Shown here one piece after another: positions 52,450 through 61,391 of a stretch of 64,000 nt of DNA. The stretch is taken from NCBI GenBank assembly GCA_910574195.1, contig CAJTBF010000002.1:124001-188000 (forward strand), given 5' to 3'. The first letter of the stretch is position 1, and each line of letters starts with the position of its first letter. The notes under the pieces are model-generated. The model did not search any database, had not been told where the DNA came from, and saw only the letters and a program-made list of their open reading frames with translations. A program made the translations under genes and the position numbers. The stretch is from Lachnospiraceae bacterium. Its GTDB lineage: Bacteria; Bacillota; Clostridia; Lachnospirales; Lachnospiraceae.

Positions 52450-53663
52450 CGGTTGAGTTCCTTTCTATCATATACACAATATTTTGTGATTCCTGCGTTT
52501 TGAAGCTGACAGATCAGTTCATAAATATGTTCGCCGGCAATTGCAATCAGAAAGCAATATGTTGTTTCATCGGGCAAACAACGTATGCGATCCGATAAGG
52601 TATCGTCATCCGGGAATTCCATAATCCGGGATTTTGTCGGAATGGATGAATATTCTGCATCTGATAATGCATGTTTTTTGACAAAAGCAGCGGCTTCCGG
52701 GAGAAAGAGAACTTTTAATCCACATTTTATTGTTCCGATTTTGGCAGTACAGTTATCGGCAAAAGCAACTGCCTGGCATCCTAATTGTTCTGCAGCTTCT
52801 TCCCCGTAATTTCCGGCCGCAAAGATCACGTATTTTTTATTTGCCGCAAAAGGCACTTCATTGCACAATTCCGGAACAACCTGTTTAAATCGGTTTATAA
52901 TCTCCGGTGTCATGAAGGGAGAGCGTTTCATTTCGTAGTAGATTCTGCAAAGTTCTCCTGGATTTTTACATAGAATACGTAATATAGTATCGATATAGCG
53001 GATCCGAAGTTTTGTAAGCTGGTCGCGGATTTGTATTTTTTTTGTTTCTGTCAGACTGCAGCCATGACGCCGATATTGGTATAAAGTTTTGTCAATAGAT
53101 TGAATGGAGCCGAAGCGGTCTAATATCCGCAGCCAATAATCATAATCTTCTACACAAAATGTATGGATATCGTAATTACCAATCTGATCGTATACTTCTT
53201 TTCGATACAGGAAACAGGCTCCAAGACAGTTGTAGGTGTACATTTTTTCATTCGTATAAGCTCCGGCACAGCCGGTGACTGTTCCGTTTTCATCTATGAT
53301 CTGCATGTCGCAGCGAACCATGAAAATGTCCGGATGAAAGTCTAAACATGCTGCCATTTCTGCAAGAGCATCCGGAAGATAGAGGTTGTCATCGGAAGTC
53401 CAGGTGAGGTATTCTCCTTTGGCGACAGAAAAACCAATATTCAGGGATCCCGGTAATTTTTGATTCTTTTCATTGCGGATTACACGTATTCTGGAATCGG
53501 ATTGCGCATAGCGTTTTATAATGTCGGCAGTTCCGTCGGTGGAACAATCGTCTACAATGATCAGTTCCCAATCCGGAAAAGTCTGGGAAAGAATGCTGTG
53601 AATGGATGATTTTAAATAGCGTTCTCCGTTGAAAGTCGGAAGAACAATGGATATTTTGGGCAT
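52446..53663 (-). CDS. Family 2 glycosyltransferase with C-terminal Rossmann-like module
   Basis: 405 residues. Residues 1-230 are a GT-A transferase: ISIVLPTFNGERYLKSSIHS, LIIVDDCSTDGTADII, LTWTSDDNLYLPDAL with the metal-binding DD, and FCVEDYDYWLRIL. Residues about 275-405 are a separate domain opening KKYVIFAAGNYGEEAAEQLG, which recurs in two other cluster proteins. The protein adds a sugar to the growing glycan; the extra domain may bind a nucleotide sugar. Confidence 0.85.
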   Translation of the reverse strand: MPKISIVLPTFNGERYLKSSIHSILSQTFPDWELIIVDDCSTDGTADIIKRYAQSDSRIRVIRNEKNQKLPGSLNIGFSVAKGEYLTWTSDDNLYLPDALAEMAACLDFHPDIFMVRCDMQIIDENGTVTGCAGAYTNEKMYTYNCLGACFLYRKEVYDQIGNYDIHTFCVEDYDYWLRILDRFGSIQSIDKTLYQYRRHGCSLTETKKIQIRDQLTKLRIRYIDTILRILCKNPGELCRIYYEMKRSPFMTPEIINRFKQVVPELCNEVPFAANKKYVIFAAGNYGEEAAEQLGCQAVAFADNCTAKIGTIKCGLKVLFLPEAAAFVKKHALSDAEYSSIPTKSRIMEFPDDDTLSDRIRCLPDETTYCFLIAIAGEHIYELICQLQNAGITKYCVYDRKELNR

Positions 53664-53755
53664 GGATTTTGCCTCTCTTTCTTGATATTTCTCCGGGACA
53701 GGTATGTACGGCGAAACAAGGTTTTTTGTAAGGGCAAAAATAATTCCCGAAGAAA

Positions 53756-54853
53756 TTAAAAGGAATGGCGGAGCAGAATCTGCACAATCCGTTCTGATGC
53801 ATGCCCATCGCCATATGGGTTTACTGCTTTGCTCATATTTTCATAGAAGTTTTCATCTGTGAGTAAACGTTTCGCTTCCTGATAGATGGTTTCCTCCTTT
53901 GTCCCCACAAGTTTTAAAGTTCCGGCTTCTATGCCTTCCGGGCGTTCTGTTGTATCACGCATGACTAATACCGGTTTGCCCAGAGAGGGTGCTTCCTCCT
54001 GTACGCCGCCGCTGTCTGTAAGAATAAAATAACTTCTTGCCATGAAATTGTGAAAATCCATTGCGTCTAAAGGCTCAATAAGCCGGATACGGTCAGAATC
54101 TGCTAATATTTCCTTTGCGATTTTCTGTACTTTTGGATTTTTGTGAACCGGGTAAATCACTTTTACATCCGGGTGTTCGGTTACAATTCTTCTGATTGCA
54201 CGAAACATATGCCGCATAGGTTCCCCCAGATTTTCACGTCGGTGTGCAGTTAACAGGATCAGACGCGAATTACGGCACCAGTCCAGATGTTCATTACGAT
54301 AATTGGGTTTTACGGTAAAGGAGAGAGCATCAATGACAGTATTACCTGTCACATAAATCTTTTCTTTTGTTTTATGTTCCTTTAATAAATTTTGTTCCGC
54401 CTGTTTTGTAGGTGCAAAATAAAATTCCGTGATCAGATCGACCGCCTGACGGTTAAATTCTTCCGGATAAGGAGAATGCATCCGATAGGTTCTTAATCCG
54501 GCCTCTACGTGCCCGATGGGAATGTTTCGGTAAAATCCGGCTAATGCTGCGGAAAAGGAAGTTGTAGTATCCCCGTGAACAAGAATCAAATCCGGTTGTT
54601 CCTGATCTAATATATGTCCCAGTCCATTTAGAATGTCTACGGTGATGGAGGATAATGTCTGTTCCTGACGCATAATATCCAGATTATAATCTGCCTGAAT
54701 TGCAAACAAACTCATTACCTGCTGCAGCATTTCCCGATGCTGTCCGGTAAGGCAGACGATACATTCAAATTGTTTTGTCTTTTTTAATTGTAAAATGAGC
54801 GGACACATTTTAATTGCTTCGGGGCGCGTACCGAATATGGTGATTATTTTCAT
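53756..54853 (-). CDS. wecB: UDP-N-acetylglucosamine 2-epimerase (non-hydrolysing)
   Basis: 365 residues: MKIITIFGTRPEAIKMCPLI, CLTGQHREMLQQV, VHGDTTTSFSAALAGFY, GHVEAGLRTYRMHSPYPEEF, LLTAHRRENLGEPM and LTDSGGVQEEAPSLGKPVLV. It interconverts UDP-GlcNAc and UDP-ManNAc, giving a ManNAc donor. ATGA overlap with the next upstream gene. The frame to 53814 on the reverse side is only a shadow. Confidence 0.95.
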   Translation of the reverse strand: MKIITIFGTRPEAIKMCPLILQLKKTKQFECIVCLTGQHREMLQQVMSLFAIQADYNLDIMRQEQTLSSITVDILNGLGHILDQEQPDLILVHGDTTTSFSAALAGFYRNIPIGHVEAGLRTYRMHSPYPEEFNRQAVDLITEFYFAPTKQAEQNLLKEHKTKEKIYVTGNTVIDALSFTVKPNYRNEHLDWCRNSRLILLTAHRRENLGEPMRHMFRAIRRIVTEHPDVKVIYPVHKNPKVQKIAKEILADSDRIRLIEPLDAMDFHNFMARSYFILTDSGGVQEEAPSLGKPVLVMRDTTERPEGIEAGTLKLVGTKEETIYQEAKRLLTDENFYENMSKAVNPYGDGHASERIVQILLRHSF

Positions 54854-56700
54854 AATTGTGTTTCCTTATTTACTGTCCCAATCCATGCAAGAAATAAGTG
54901 ATCCTCTCTTTTTTCTTCAATATCAGTAGAGTTAATATCAATAGAGTCAATGACATTGACCTCAGAGCAATGATCGGACAGAAGCGTTTTTAATTCATCT
55001 GCATCAAACCAGGTTTCCCATTCTCCGATTTTTAATCTGCCTAATTCTGATTTGTTTTTATCGATAATAACAATTTTTCCACCAGGCTTTGTAACCCGGG
55101 TTAATTCCCGAATCGCACTCTTGATATCAATCGCATGCTCCAATGCCTCACAGGTATATGTAATATCGAAGAAATTATCAGGATAAGCAATGTTTGTTAA
55201 AGTTCCTTGTTTTTTTTGTATGGATTCTATATCAATGTATTTCATGACTGTTTCTGACAAATCCACAGCGTAATAGGTATTTTCAGGCTCATCTTCCGCC
55301 AGATTTTTTAAATAACGCCCCTTACCACAGCCCGCGTCCAGTATTGTAAGACCGGCCTGGCTGGAAATATATTCCGCAGAGATGAGTCTTTTGATAATTT
55401 GATATCTGCCATCTTTTTTTTCTATCTTAGTTAAGAAAGAATCGGCACACAAGTTAAATTCTGCATGAATTTTGTAATATAATGCGTCTAAAAAATATTT
55501 TACGGCCCAACTAATTTCACTGGTGGGGAAATAATCGTTTTCCTCATATGGATTTTCTTCTGACAGGTAGCTTCCATACCATCCACCGGATTCATTTTGT
55601 AATTTGCAGGCATAGGTAAAGGCTTTGTTTCCCTTTTCCATATCACCCAGTCGGAACCAGACAAGTGCAAACTGAAAAAGTCCTGTGGAGCATACCCAAT
55701 CGACATTCGGATATGCCGGAACAGCTCCGTTCTCTTTTTGCAATTTGCCGACTTTTTTCATAGCTTCTGATGCCATCTCCCATTCTCCCATATCCAATAA
55801 TGCTTCCATAACATAGGCATAAAAATGAGAGAGTATACGAAAATTCATAATCTCTTCATAATGGTGAGATTTGTAGTAATTTAAAATTTTGTAAGCAGCT
55901 TCTTTATATTGAGGCATATGAAATAAATCAGCGGCTTGAACAAGCGGAGAGAGACAATATAAATGAACCAATTCAGAACAGATTCTTTTATCTCCCCATG
56001 CGGTTATCACGGGCGTAAGCAATCTACCCGATTCCACCATATTATTTAAAATCCAGTCACAGCCTTTTATAATATGAGGAATTACTCTTGGATAAATATC
56101 TTTTATTGAAAGTAAACCTTTTAATATTTGTGCTGTGTCAAAAATATAAGGGTTACGGTTGTCCATGTCACACCAGGCACCATCACTTTTTTGGATACTA
56201 CAAAGCCATTTCGCATAAGATAAAGCCAGATTTCGATATCCCCAGTTGAGTAAAGTTGGTATAAAATATCCAGTTACTTCGGGATAACATTCTCTTTTAT
56301 TTGAATTACAGATAATGGCATTTCCATTAGTGATAGTAGTGCTATTATTATGGATCCACAGGAGTGCATTCTCATATATTTTCAGATAATCAGTTCTGTC
56401 TTCCATTTTTTTCTTTATAATTTCAATTTGAATTTCCTGAGTTGTTTTTACTTTTTCTACATTCATTTGTTGTAGCTGTTGAATAATTTGTTGTTGATAT
56501 TTTTGTGAAACAGATACAATAACTTGATAATCGTTTAGAAAGTCTTTGCTACTTTTGGGACTGTATATAGGGATACCATCTATGTACAAGCCCCATTTCA
56601 TTGAATCATTATCAAGAATACAGAATATTTGGTCTTTCCCTAAGAATTGAATGGTTGTGGATGAATATAAACCTGCACCAAATAAAATATACTTTTTCAC
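54850..56700 (-). CDS. Three-domain protein: Rossmann module, alpha/alpha toroid, methyltransferase
   Basis: 616 residues. Residues 1-110 are the shared Rossmann-like module (KKYILFGAGLYSSTTIQFLG, FCILDNDSMKWG). Residues about 115-405 are helical repeats with prenyltransferase/squalene-cyclase-like QW motifs: SIQKSDGAWCD, KLQKENGAVPAY, KLQNESGGWYGSY, suggesting an alpha/alpha toroid also seen in some glycan lyases. The C-terminus is a SAM methyltransferase: LTILDAGCGKGRYLKNL, CEALEHAIDIKSAI, KPGGKIVIIDKN. I know no named protein with this order. It is noticeably more AT-rich than the genes before it. Confidence 0.7.
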   Translation of the reverse strand: MKKYILFGAGLYSSTTIQFLGKDQIFCILDNDSMKWGLYIDGIPIYSPKSSKDFLNDYQVIVSVSQKYQQQIIQQLQQMNVEKVKTTQEIQIEIIKKKMEDRTDYLKIYENALLWIHNNSTTITNGNAIICNSNKRECYPEVTGYFIPTLLNWGYRNLALSYAKWLCSIQKSDGAWCDMDNRNPYIFDTAQILKGLLSIKDIYPRVIPHIIKGCDWILNNMVESGRLLTPVITAWGDKRICSELVHLYCLSPLVQAADLFHMPQYKEAAYKILNYYKSHHYEEIMNFRILSHFYAYVMEALLDMGEWEMASEAMKKVGKLQKENGAVPAYPNVDWVCSTGLFQFALVWFRLGDMEKGNKAFTYACKLQNESGGWYGSYLSEENPYEENDYFPTSEISWAVKYFLDALYYKIHAEFNLCADSFLTKIEKKDGRYQIIKRLISAEYISSQAGLTILDAGCGKGRYLKNLAEDEPENTYYAVDLSETVMKYIDIESIQKKQGTLTNIAYPDNFFDITYTCEALEHAIDIKSAIRELTRVTKPGGKIVIIDKNKSELGRLKIGEWETWFDADELKTLLSDHCSEVNVIDSIDINSTDIEEKREDHLFLAWIGTVNKETQL

Positions 56701-56726
56701 TTTAAGTTCTCCTATACTTCTAATAG

Positions 56727-57467
56727 TTAATCTTTTCGTATACCAATGGTTACTAACAGATAGCCTTGTCCGATGTTATCCAGATCATAGTTATCTAATA
56801 ATAGTTTTTCTATTGTAGCTCTTAAATGATGATGTAAAGGTAAAAAATTTAATGCATGTTTTGTTCCAATGGTATACTCCTGAATATTACTATATCCTGC
56901 TACTAAAAATTCTTCTCTTAAACTGGATTGCGGAAGTTCAAGGCCGTATTCCCATGTCCCGTTGTCCTCCATTATTTTTTTCCCAATCATATAGGGGAGA
57001 GACATCGCATTAGGTATCATAGATATCATCCTTTTAGAAAATCTGTACCAGTTTTTTAAAAGTGCTATTCGCTCAGCTTTTTCGAAATGTTCTAAAAGGC
57101 CACATTGAAAAATCGTATCAAATTCATTTTCATAAAAAGGTAACTCTTTTGTAACATCTAAAAGCCTTGTGTTAATTCTCTTGTTAAAATATTTTGCCAA
57201 TTCATTTATTAAAAGGATGCTATCTTCAGAATAGTCAATACTTGTCATAATTCGATTATGTTTTGCTAAATAAGCGGATGTCTGTCCGGTTCCGCATCCC
57301 ATTTCACAACATTTTTCTCCTTCAGAAGTTAGTTTTAGTAATTCTTTACTCCAACAGGGAACATTATTATGGGAAATATTTGCACATATTTTTTCTGCCA
57401 GATTAAGTTGACAATGCTTTGCCCACTCATTTTTAGTTAGCGCCTTTGTGTTTATTTTATCATTCAT
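56727..57467 (-). CDS. Class I SAM-dependent methyltransferase
   Basis: 246 residues: CCEMGCGTGQTSAYLAKHNR is the SAM-binding motif I, IMTSIDYSEDSILLINEL motif II, EFDTIFQCGLLEHFEKAERI motif IV. The product probably methylates a sugar hydroxyl or small precursor of the glycan. It lacks any extra domain. Low GC, like its neighbours. Confidence 0.8.
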   Translation of the reverse strand: MNDKINTKALTKNEWAKHCQLNLAEKICANISHNNVPCWSKELLKLTSEGEKCCEMGCGTGQTSAYLAKHNRIMTSIDYSEDSILLINELAKYFNKRINTRLLDVTKELPFYENEFDTIFQCGLLEHFEKAERIALLKNWYRFSKRMISMIPNAMSLPYMIGKKIMEDNGTWEYGLELPQSSLREEFLVAGYSNIQEYTIGTKHALNFLPLHHHLRATIEKLLLDNYDLDNIGQGYLLVTIGIRKD

Positions 57468-57536
57468 AAGTTTTTACCATGCTCAAAAGTTCTTTGTGTT
57501 GAACCAAAGATATTTTGTTCTATTATTTATATAGTT

Positions 57537-58652
57537 TCATTTTAATATGTTAGAATATATGTTATAAATATCCTTCTTACTCAAATAAACAGGAGTATTT
57601 TTTAATCTTTCTGTATTTACGGAACTTACTAGTTCTTTCATTTTGGAATCATCTGGATAGATTTTAAATTCTAATTCCAAATTTTTTAGAATCTGCTCGA
57701 AAAAATTCAGTGATTCAGCAATTCCTTGACAGCTCATTATTTTAGCAATCTCAACCAAAATATTTTTCAGGTAATCTTGTCCACGAATATCTATGCAGTT
57801 ATTAAGATTTTTTGACATATATTTCCATACTTCCAGGACACATATTGCAGCAGCATGACCATGTGACAATCCAAACATTGATGTAAGTTTATAACATAAT
57901 GCATGCCCAGCAGTTGTTTGAGTAATGTTGATTGCCTTACCTGATAGATTGGAGGCGATAAGTATTTGTGAATTATCCAAGTCTTGGTTTTTTAAATAAC
58001 CTTCTCCATATTTTAAAATCAATTTTAATGCTTTTTGAGAATAGATTTTACTTTCTCTTGTTGAATTTATGGACCAAAACGATTCTAAGGCATGACAAAA
58101 TGCATCCATTAAAGTTGATTTTCGTTGATATATAGGCAAGGTATTTAATAAAGATGCATCCAATAAAACCGCATTAGGAATACAGTTGTTGTCAGTTATT
58201 GATTGTTTTACACCTTGATAATATATTACAGCGTATTTTGTTGCTTCACTGCCGGTACCAGCGGTCGTTGGAATGGCAAGGAGAGGAATATTGACTGGCT
58301 GGAAATTTTGCTGTAAATAATTACCATCTTTTATTTTGGAAAATAGTTTTACACATTTTGCGAGATCAATTGCACTCCCACCACCTACGGCAACAATCAT
58401 TTCATATGGTTTTTTCTGAAAAGTATGTACTGCTTTTATTACGTCTTCATAAGTTGGATTTGATAAAAAATCATCAAATTGAACAACCGTTATTCCCATT
58501 CTTTTATTTAAGTTTTTAAAGTAAGCACCAATTTTCAGGGAAGAAATAAATTTCCCGCAAATTAATAAAAGTTGTTTGACATTTTGTTCAAGAAAGTATT
58601 TATCTAAAGATAAGTAATTATTGTCAGGGGATAGTATTTTTTGATTTTTCAC
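57537..58652 (-). CDS. Iron-containing alcohol dehydrogenase, likely phosphonoacetaldehyde reductase
   Basis: 371 residues of the group III Fe-ADH fold: VAVGGGSAIDLAKCVKLFSK is the NAD-binding segment, ATTAGTGSEATKYAVIY and LMDAFCHALESFWS with the metal Asp/His, and TTAGHALCYKLTSMFGLSHG HAAA with the remaining histidines. In phosphonate clusters this family reduces phosphonoacetaldehyde to 2-hydroxyethylphosphonate. No AEP transaminase is present in the window, which supports the hydroxyethyl route. The substrate call rests on context, not on a motif. Confidence 0.75.
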   Translation of the reverse strand: MKNQKILSPDNNYLSLDKYFLEQNVKQLLLICGKFISSLKIGAYFKNLNKRMGITVVQFDDFLSNPTYEDVIKAVHTFQKKPYEMIVAVGGGSAIDLAKCVKLFSKIKDGNYLQQNFQPVNIPLLAIPTTAGTGSEATKYAVIYYQGVKQSITDNNCIPNAVLLDASLLNTLPIYQRKSTLMDAFCHALESFWSINSTRESKIYSQKALKLILKYGEGYLKNQDLDNSQILIASNLSGKAINITQTTAGHALCYKLTSMFGLSHGHAAAICVLEVWKYMSKNLNNCIDIRGQDYLKNILVEIAKIMSCQGIAESLNFFEQILKNLELEFKIYPDDSKMKELVSSVNTERLKNTPVYLSKKDIYNIYSNILK

Positions 58653-58675
58653 AATAGTTGTTCCTTTAATAATTG

Positions 58676-59419
58676 TCAGGATTTAAAGATGTTCAATGAG
58701 GCTTCTCTTTCTGATTTTCCTATTTCATTCAATACAAAAAGCAGATCTTCATAATTATCTATTTCGTGACATAGTTTGTTTTTTACATCCAGAGGAATTA
58801 ATTCAAATTGGTTTGAGATTTCATTAAAAGCATTTTCAGCGTAGCAACATGTATTACCGTGTTCGCAAAACTCTTTGATCTGTCCCAACCATATGTTCCA
58901 ATCTTCTTTTAATAATTTGTATAAAGGTTGTGCTGCAATTGCTTCATCAAAATATTCAATTCCGATTTTTGAAATTATTCCATTTTGTATGACGGCTTTA
59001 AAATCTTTTTTAGGTAGGTCCATATTTGAACTAACAGCCATACAGCTTTTTTTACATGCTATTATTTCTTTTATAATTTCATCATCTAACACTAAATCGC
59101 CATGAAGAAGGATAATATCATCAATCAGATATTTTCTGGCACAATATATGGAATAAATATAATTTGTTTTTTCATAATCCGGATTTTTTACATACCGAAT
59201 ATTTAGTTTTGTATGTAATGACTGGCAATAATGAAATAAAATATCCGAGTATTTTCCGGTAGTGATAACGATGTTTTCTATTCCGGCTTCATATAGTTGG
59301 CGAAGCTGTCTGCTTAAAATGGTTTCGTTGCTTGAAATTTCAGTCATACATTTGGGATATTGTGATGATAAAGCGCCCATACGACTTCCAATTCCAGAAT
59401 TTAAAATTAAAGCATGCAT
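58676..59419 (-). CDS. LicC/PntC-like cytidylyltransferase
   Basis: About 247 residues: MHALILNSGIGSRMGALSSQ and YPKCMTEI form the NTP-binding loop and Lys, ILLHGDLVLDDEII the metal Asp. The length and pattern match phosphocholine and phosphonate cytidylyltransferases, so it may make CMP-hydroxyethylphosphonate. The start at 59419 follows GCGGGGA; the frame can extend seven codons. It sits directly upstream of the phosphonoacetaldehyde-reductase-like gene. Confidence 0.75.
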   Translation of the reverse strand: MHALILNSGIGSRMGALSSQYPKCMTEISSNETILSRQLRQLYEAGIENIVITTGKYSDILFHYCQSLHTKLNIRYVKNPDYEKTNYIYSIYCARKYLIDDIILLHGDLVLDDEIIKEIIACKKSCMAVSSNMDLPKKDFKAVIQNGIISKIGIEYFDEAIAAQPLYKLLKEDWNIWLGQIKEFCEHGNTCCYAENAFNEISNQFELIPLDVKNKLCHEIDNYEDLLFVLNEIGKSEREASLNIFKS

Positions 59420-59510
59420 TTTTATAGTTCCCCGCATCAATATTGGTCCGTTTCTTAGTTACATTTTTAGCCATTAACGATTAATTTTTTATTTTGTTTT
59501 ACATGAAATG

Positions 59511-61388
59511 TTAAGTATTCTTCATATTTTGAAAAAGTTGATAATTATAGATATCATTACTTTCAAGTTGTTCTTTTACTTCCAGAGCAAGTAAAATTCC
59601 CATAGAAATTATAATTGTATAGTTATAAGAAATTTTTTTAAGCTCCGAAAAAGAAAGGACTTCCTTTCCATAGAATTTTTTCCCTACCAAGGCAGGATCA
59701 TTATCTACAAAAAAATGTACTTTATCGTTTCCAAAATATTTTAATGCCTCTTGCCCCATTTTTCCGCAACCAAATAAAATGTATTTTGTAGAGAGCAGAG
59801 AGGGACAAGGACAACAATGGACGATAGTTCGCACTTCCTTTTTTTCGAAAAGTTCTATTTTTGTAGTAGAAGAGAAATCCTCTTTTCTAACCGCAAGATA
59901 ATTTCTACTAACAATTTTTACATCTTTGTTTCTATGACACTGTATATATCGATATAAGTCAGAAAGGAAGTATTCTGACCATATTCCGGTGTTTTTTATA
60001 AATATGATCCATTCCCCGCTACAATTACTTTGAATAGTATCTGTATCTAAGGTTGGAATAGTTTTTATTTTGTAATACTTGTCATAAAAAGTTGGTTTTT
60101 GTTTTGAATTACAAATGAGAATTTCATAATAAGGGCCACTTAAATCTAATAAAGATTTTATAGTGCTATTTTGAAGAAGTTTTTCATCCAAAATAATAGA
60201 AAACATTTTATTTAAACAATCCTTATCAAAAGGTAATCCTGATTTATATTCAAAATTTTGTACCTCTAAAAATTTTTTTGTAATATTTTCTCGATATTTT
60301 TTAACCAATTCGGGATATTTATCTTTTAAATTAATCTTATAGTCCGGGGATTCATCAAGGTTAATTAACCATTCACATCTCGGATCTTTTTCTCCAAAGA
60401 CATATTTCCAATTCCCGTCACGGATATAATAAACATCAGATGAGAAGGGATTTTGCTTTTCAGACGGCACATTCCAGGAACCTTTTTCTCTATAAAAAAC
60501 AGTTTGCTGATAAATGTCATTTTTCATGTAGAGAAATTGATCATGCCCCTGTCCGTTCATGGACACATCTAAAGCTACATGTAAAAGGGTTGGTGCAATA
60601 TCTAATGCAGAAATGGGCTTTGTTAAAATCTGTGATGTAATATCATTTCCTAATAGAGAAAAAAAAGCTCGTACAGATTCTTCATAATGGCGTTCTCCAT
60701 TGTCTTCTCCATCCTGCATATAGTTTTTGTCCAATAGCACACCGTGGTCAGACGAAAGAATTACAAGATCATCTTTGCCTATTATGTATTCAGAATAGAG
60801 TTTTTTAAATTCCTGGGCCGTGATATCAATATTTCTGCGATAATATTCATGCTTCCACATTCTCCCCAGATCACAATTTAATTCATGCAATAATTCTATA
60901 TGATGATAAACAAATTTATTTGTTTTACAATTATTAACATCTTCTATAAATTTATCTCGTCGTGCAGTTTTCATTAAATCCGTTTTAAATAGAACCTTAC
61001 CTATTTTATATCCGCTGGATTCCCATCTTTTGAAACCGGACATGGGAACACCTCTTTCCCCGTCTGCATCATTGTAGCGGAAGGTTTCATATCCAGCCAT
61101 TTGAAAAAAATCTGCAATTGTAAAAATGTTTTGATTAAAATTTTGTAATGCCTCAATACTCCAACCAGTAGCTCCATTAAAGGACGGAAGTAAAGAAGAA
61201 AAAATGGAGTGCATAGAAGTATGAGTACCAGCAGCAGTAGTTACTACATGATTAAACACAGTTGCATTGGAGAGTAGTTTCTCAACAAAGTTACCCTTGG
61301 GATCTATTTGTAAAAAGTCAGGACGTAGACCATCCAAAAGGAACCAAAAGACATTTTTATACTTCTTTTTAGGATTAAATGGAATCAT
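59511..61388 (-). CDS. Sulfatase/phosphoethanolamine-transferase-fold protein with Rossmann-like module
   Basis: 625 residues. Residues 1-330 have the alkaline-phosphatase superfamily order: VFWFLLDGLRPDFLQID with the metal Asp, VVTTAAGTHTSMHSIFSSLL with the likely Thr/Ser nucleophile, LVILSSDHGVLLDKNYMQDG with the DH metal pair, and GERHYEESVRAFFSLLG. The C-terminal 100 residues (TKYILFGCGKMGQEALKYFG, VHFFVDNDPALVG) are the module shared with two other cluster proteins. No membrane anchor or signal is present, so it works in the cytosol. It may transfer or hydrolyse a phospho- or phosphono-diester. Confidence 0.75.
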   Translation of the reverse strand: MIPFNPKKKYKNVFWFLLDGLRPDFLQIDPKGNFVEKLLSNATVFNHVVTTAAGTHTSMHSIFSSLLPSFNGATGWSIEALQNFNQNIFTIADFFQMAGYETFRYNDADGERGVPMSGFKRWESSGYKIGKVLFKTDLMKTARRDKFIEDVNNCKTNKFVYHHIELLHELNCDLGRMWKHEYYRRNIDITAQEFKKLYSEYIIGKDDLVILSSDHGVLLDKNYMQDGEDNGERHYEESVRAFFSLLGNDITSQILTKPISALDIAPTLLHVALDVSMNGQGHDQFLYMKNDIYQQTVFYREKGSWNVPSEKQNPFSSDVYYIRDGNWKYVFGEKDPRCEWLINLDESPDYKINLKDKYPELVKKYRENITKKFLEVQNFEYKSGLPFDKDCLNKMFSIILDEKLLQNSTIKSLLDLSGPYYEILICNSKQKPTFYDKYYKIKTIPTLDTDTIQSNCSGEWIIFIKNTGIWSEYFLSDLYRYIQCHRNKDVKIVSRNYLAVRKEDFSSTTKIELFEKKEVRTIVHCCPCPSLLSTKYILFGCGKMGQEALKYFGNDKVHFFVDNDPALVGKKFYGKEVLSFSELKKISYNYTIIISMGILLALEVKEQLESNDIYNYQLFQNMKNT

Positions 61389-61391
61389 TTT

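Noticed and set aside
53470-53814. 114-residue frame overlapping the GT2 start
   Set aside because: Shadow frame: the GT2 and WecB reading frames on the same strand explain the DNA fully.
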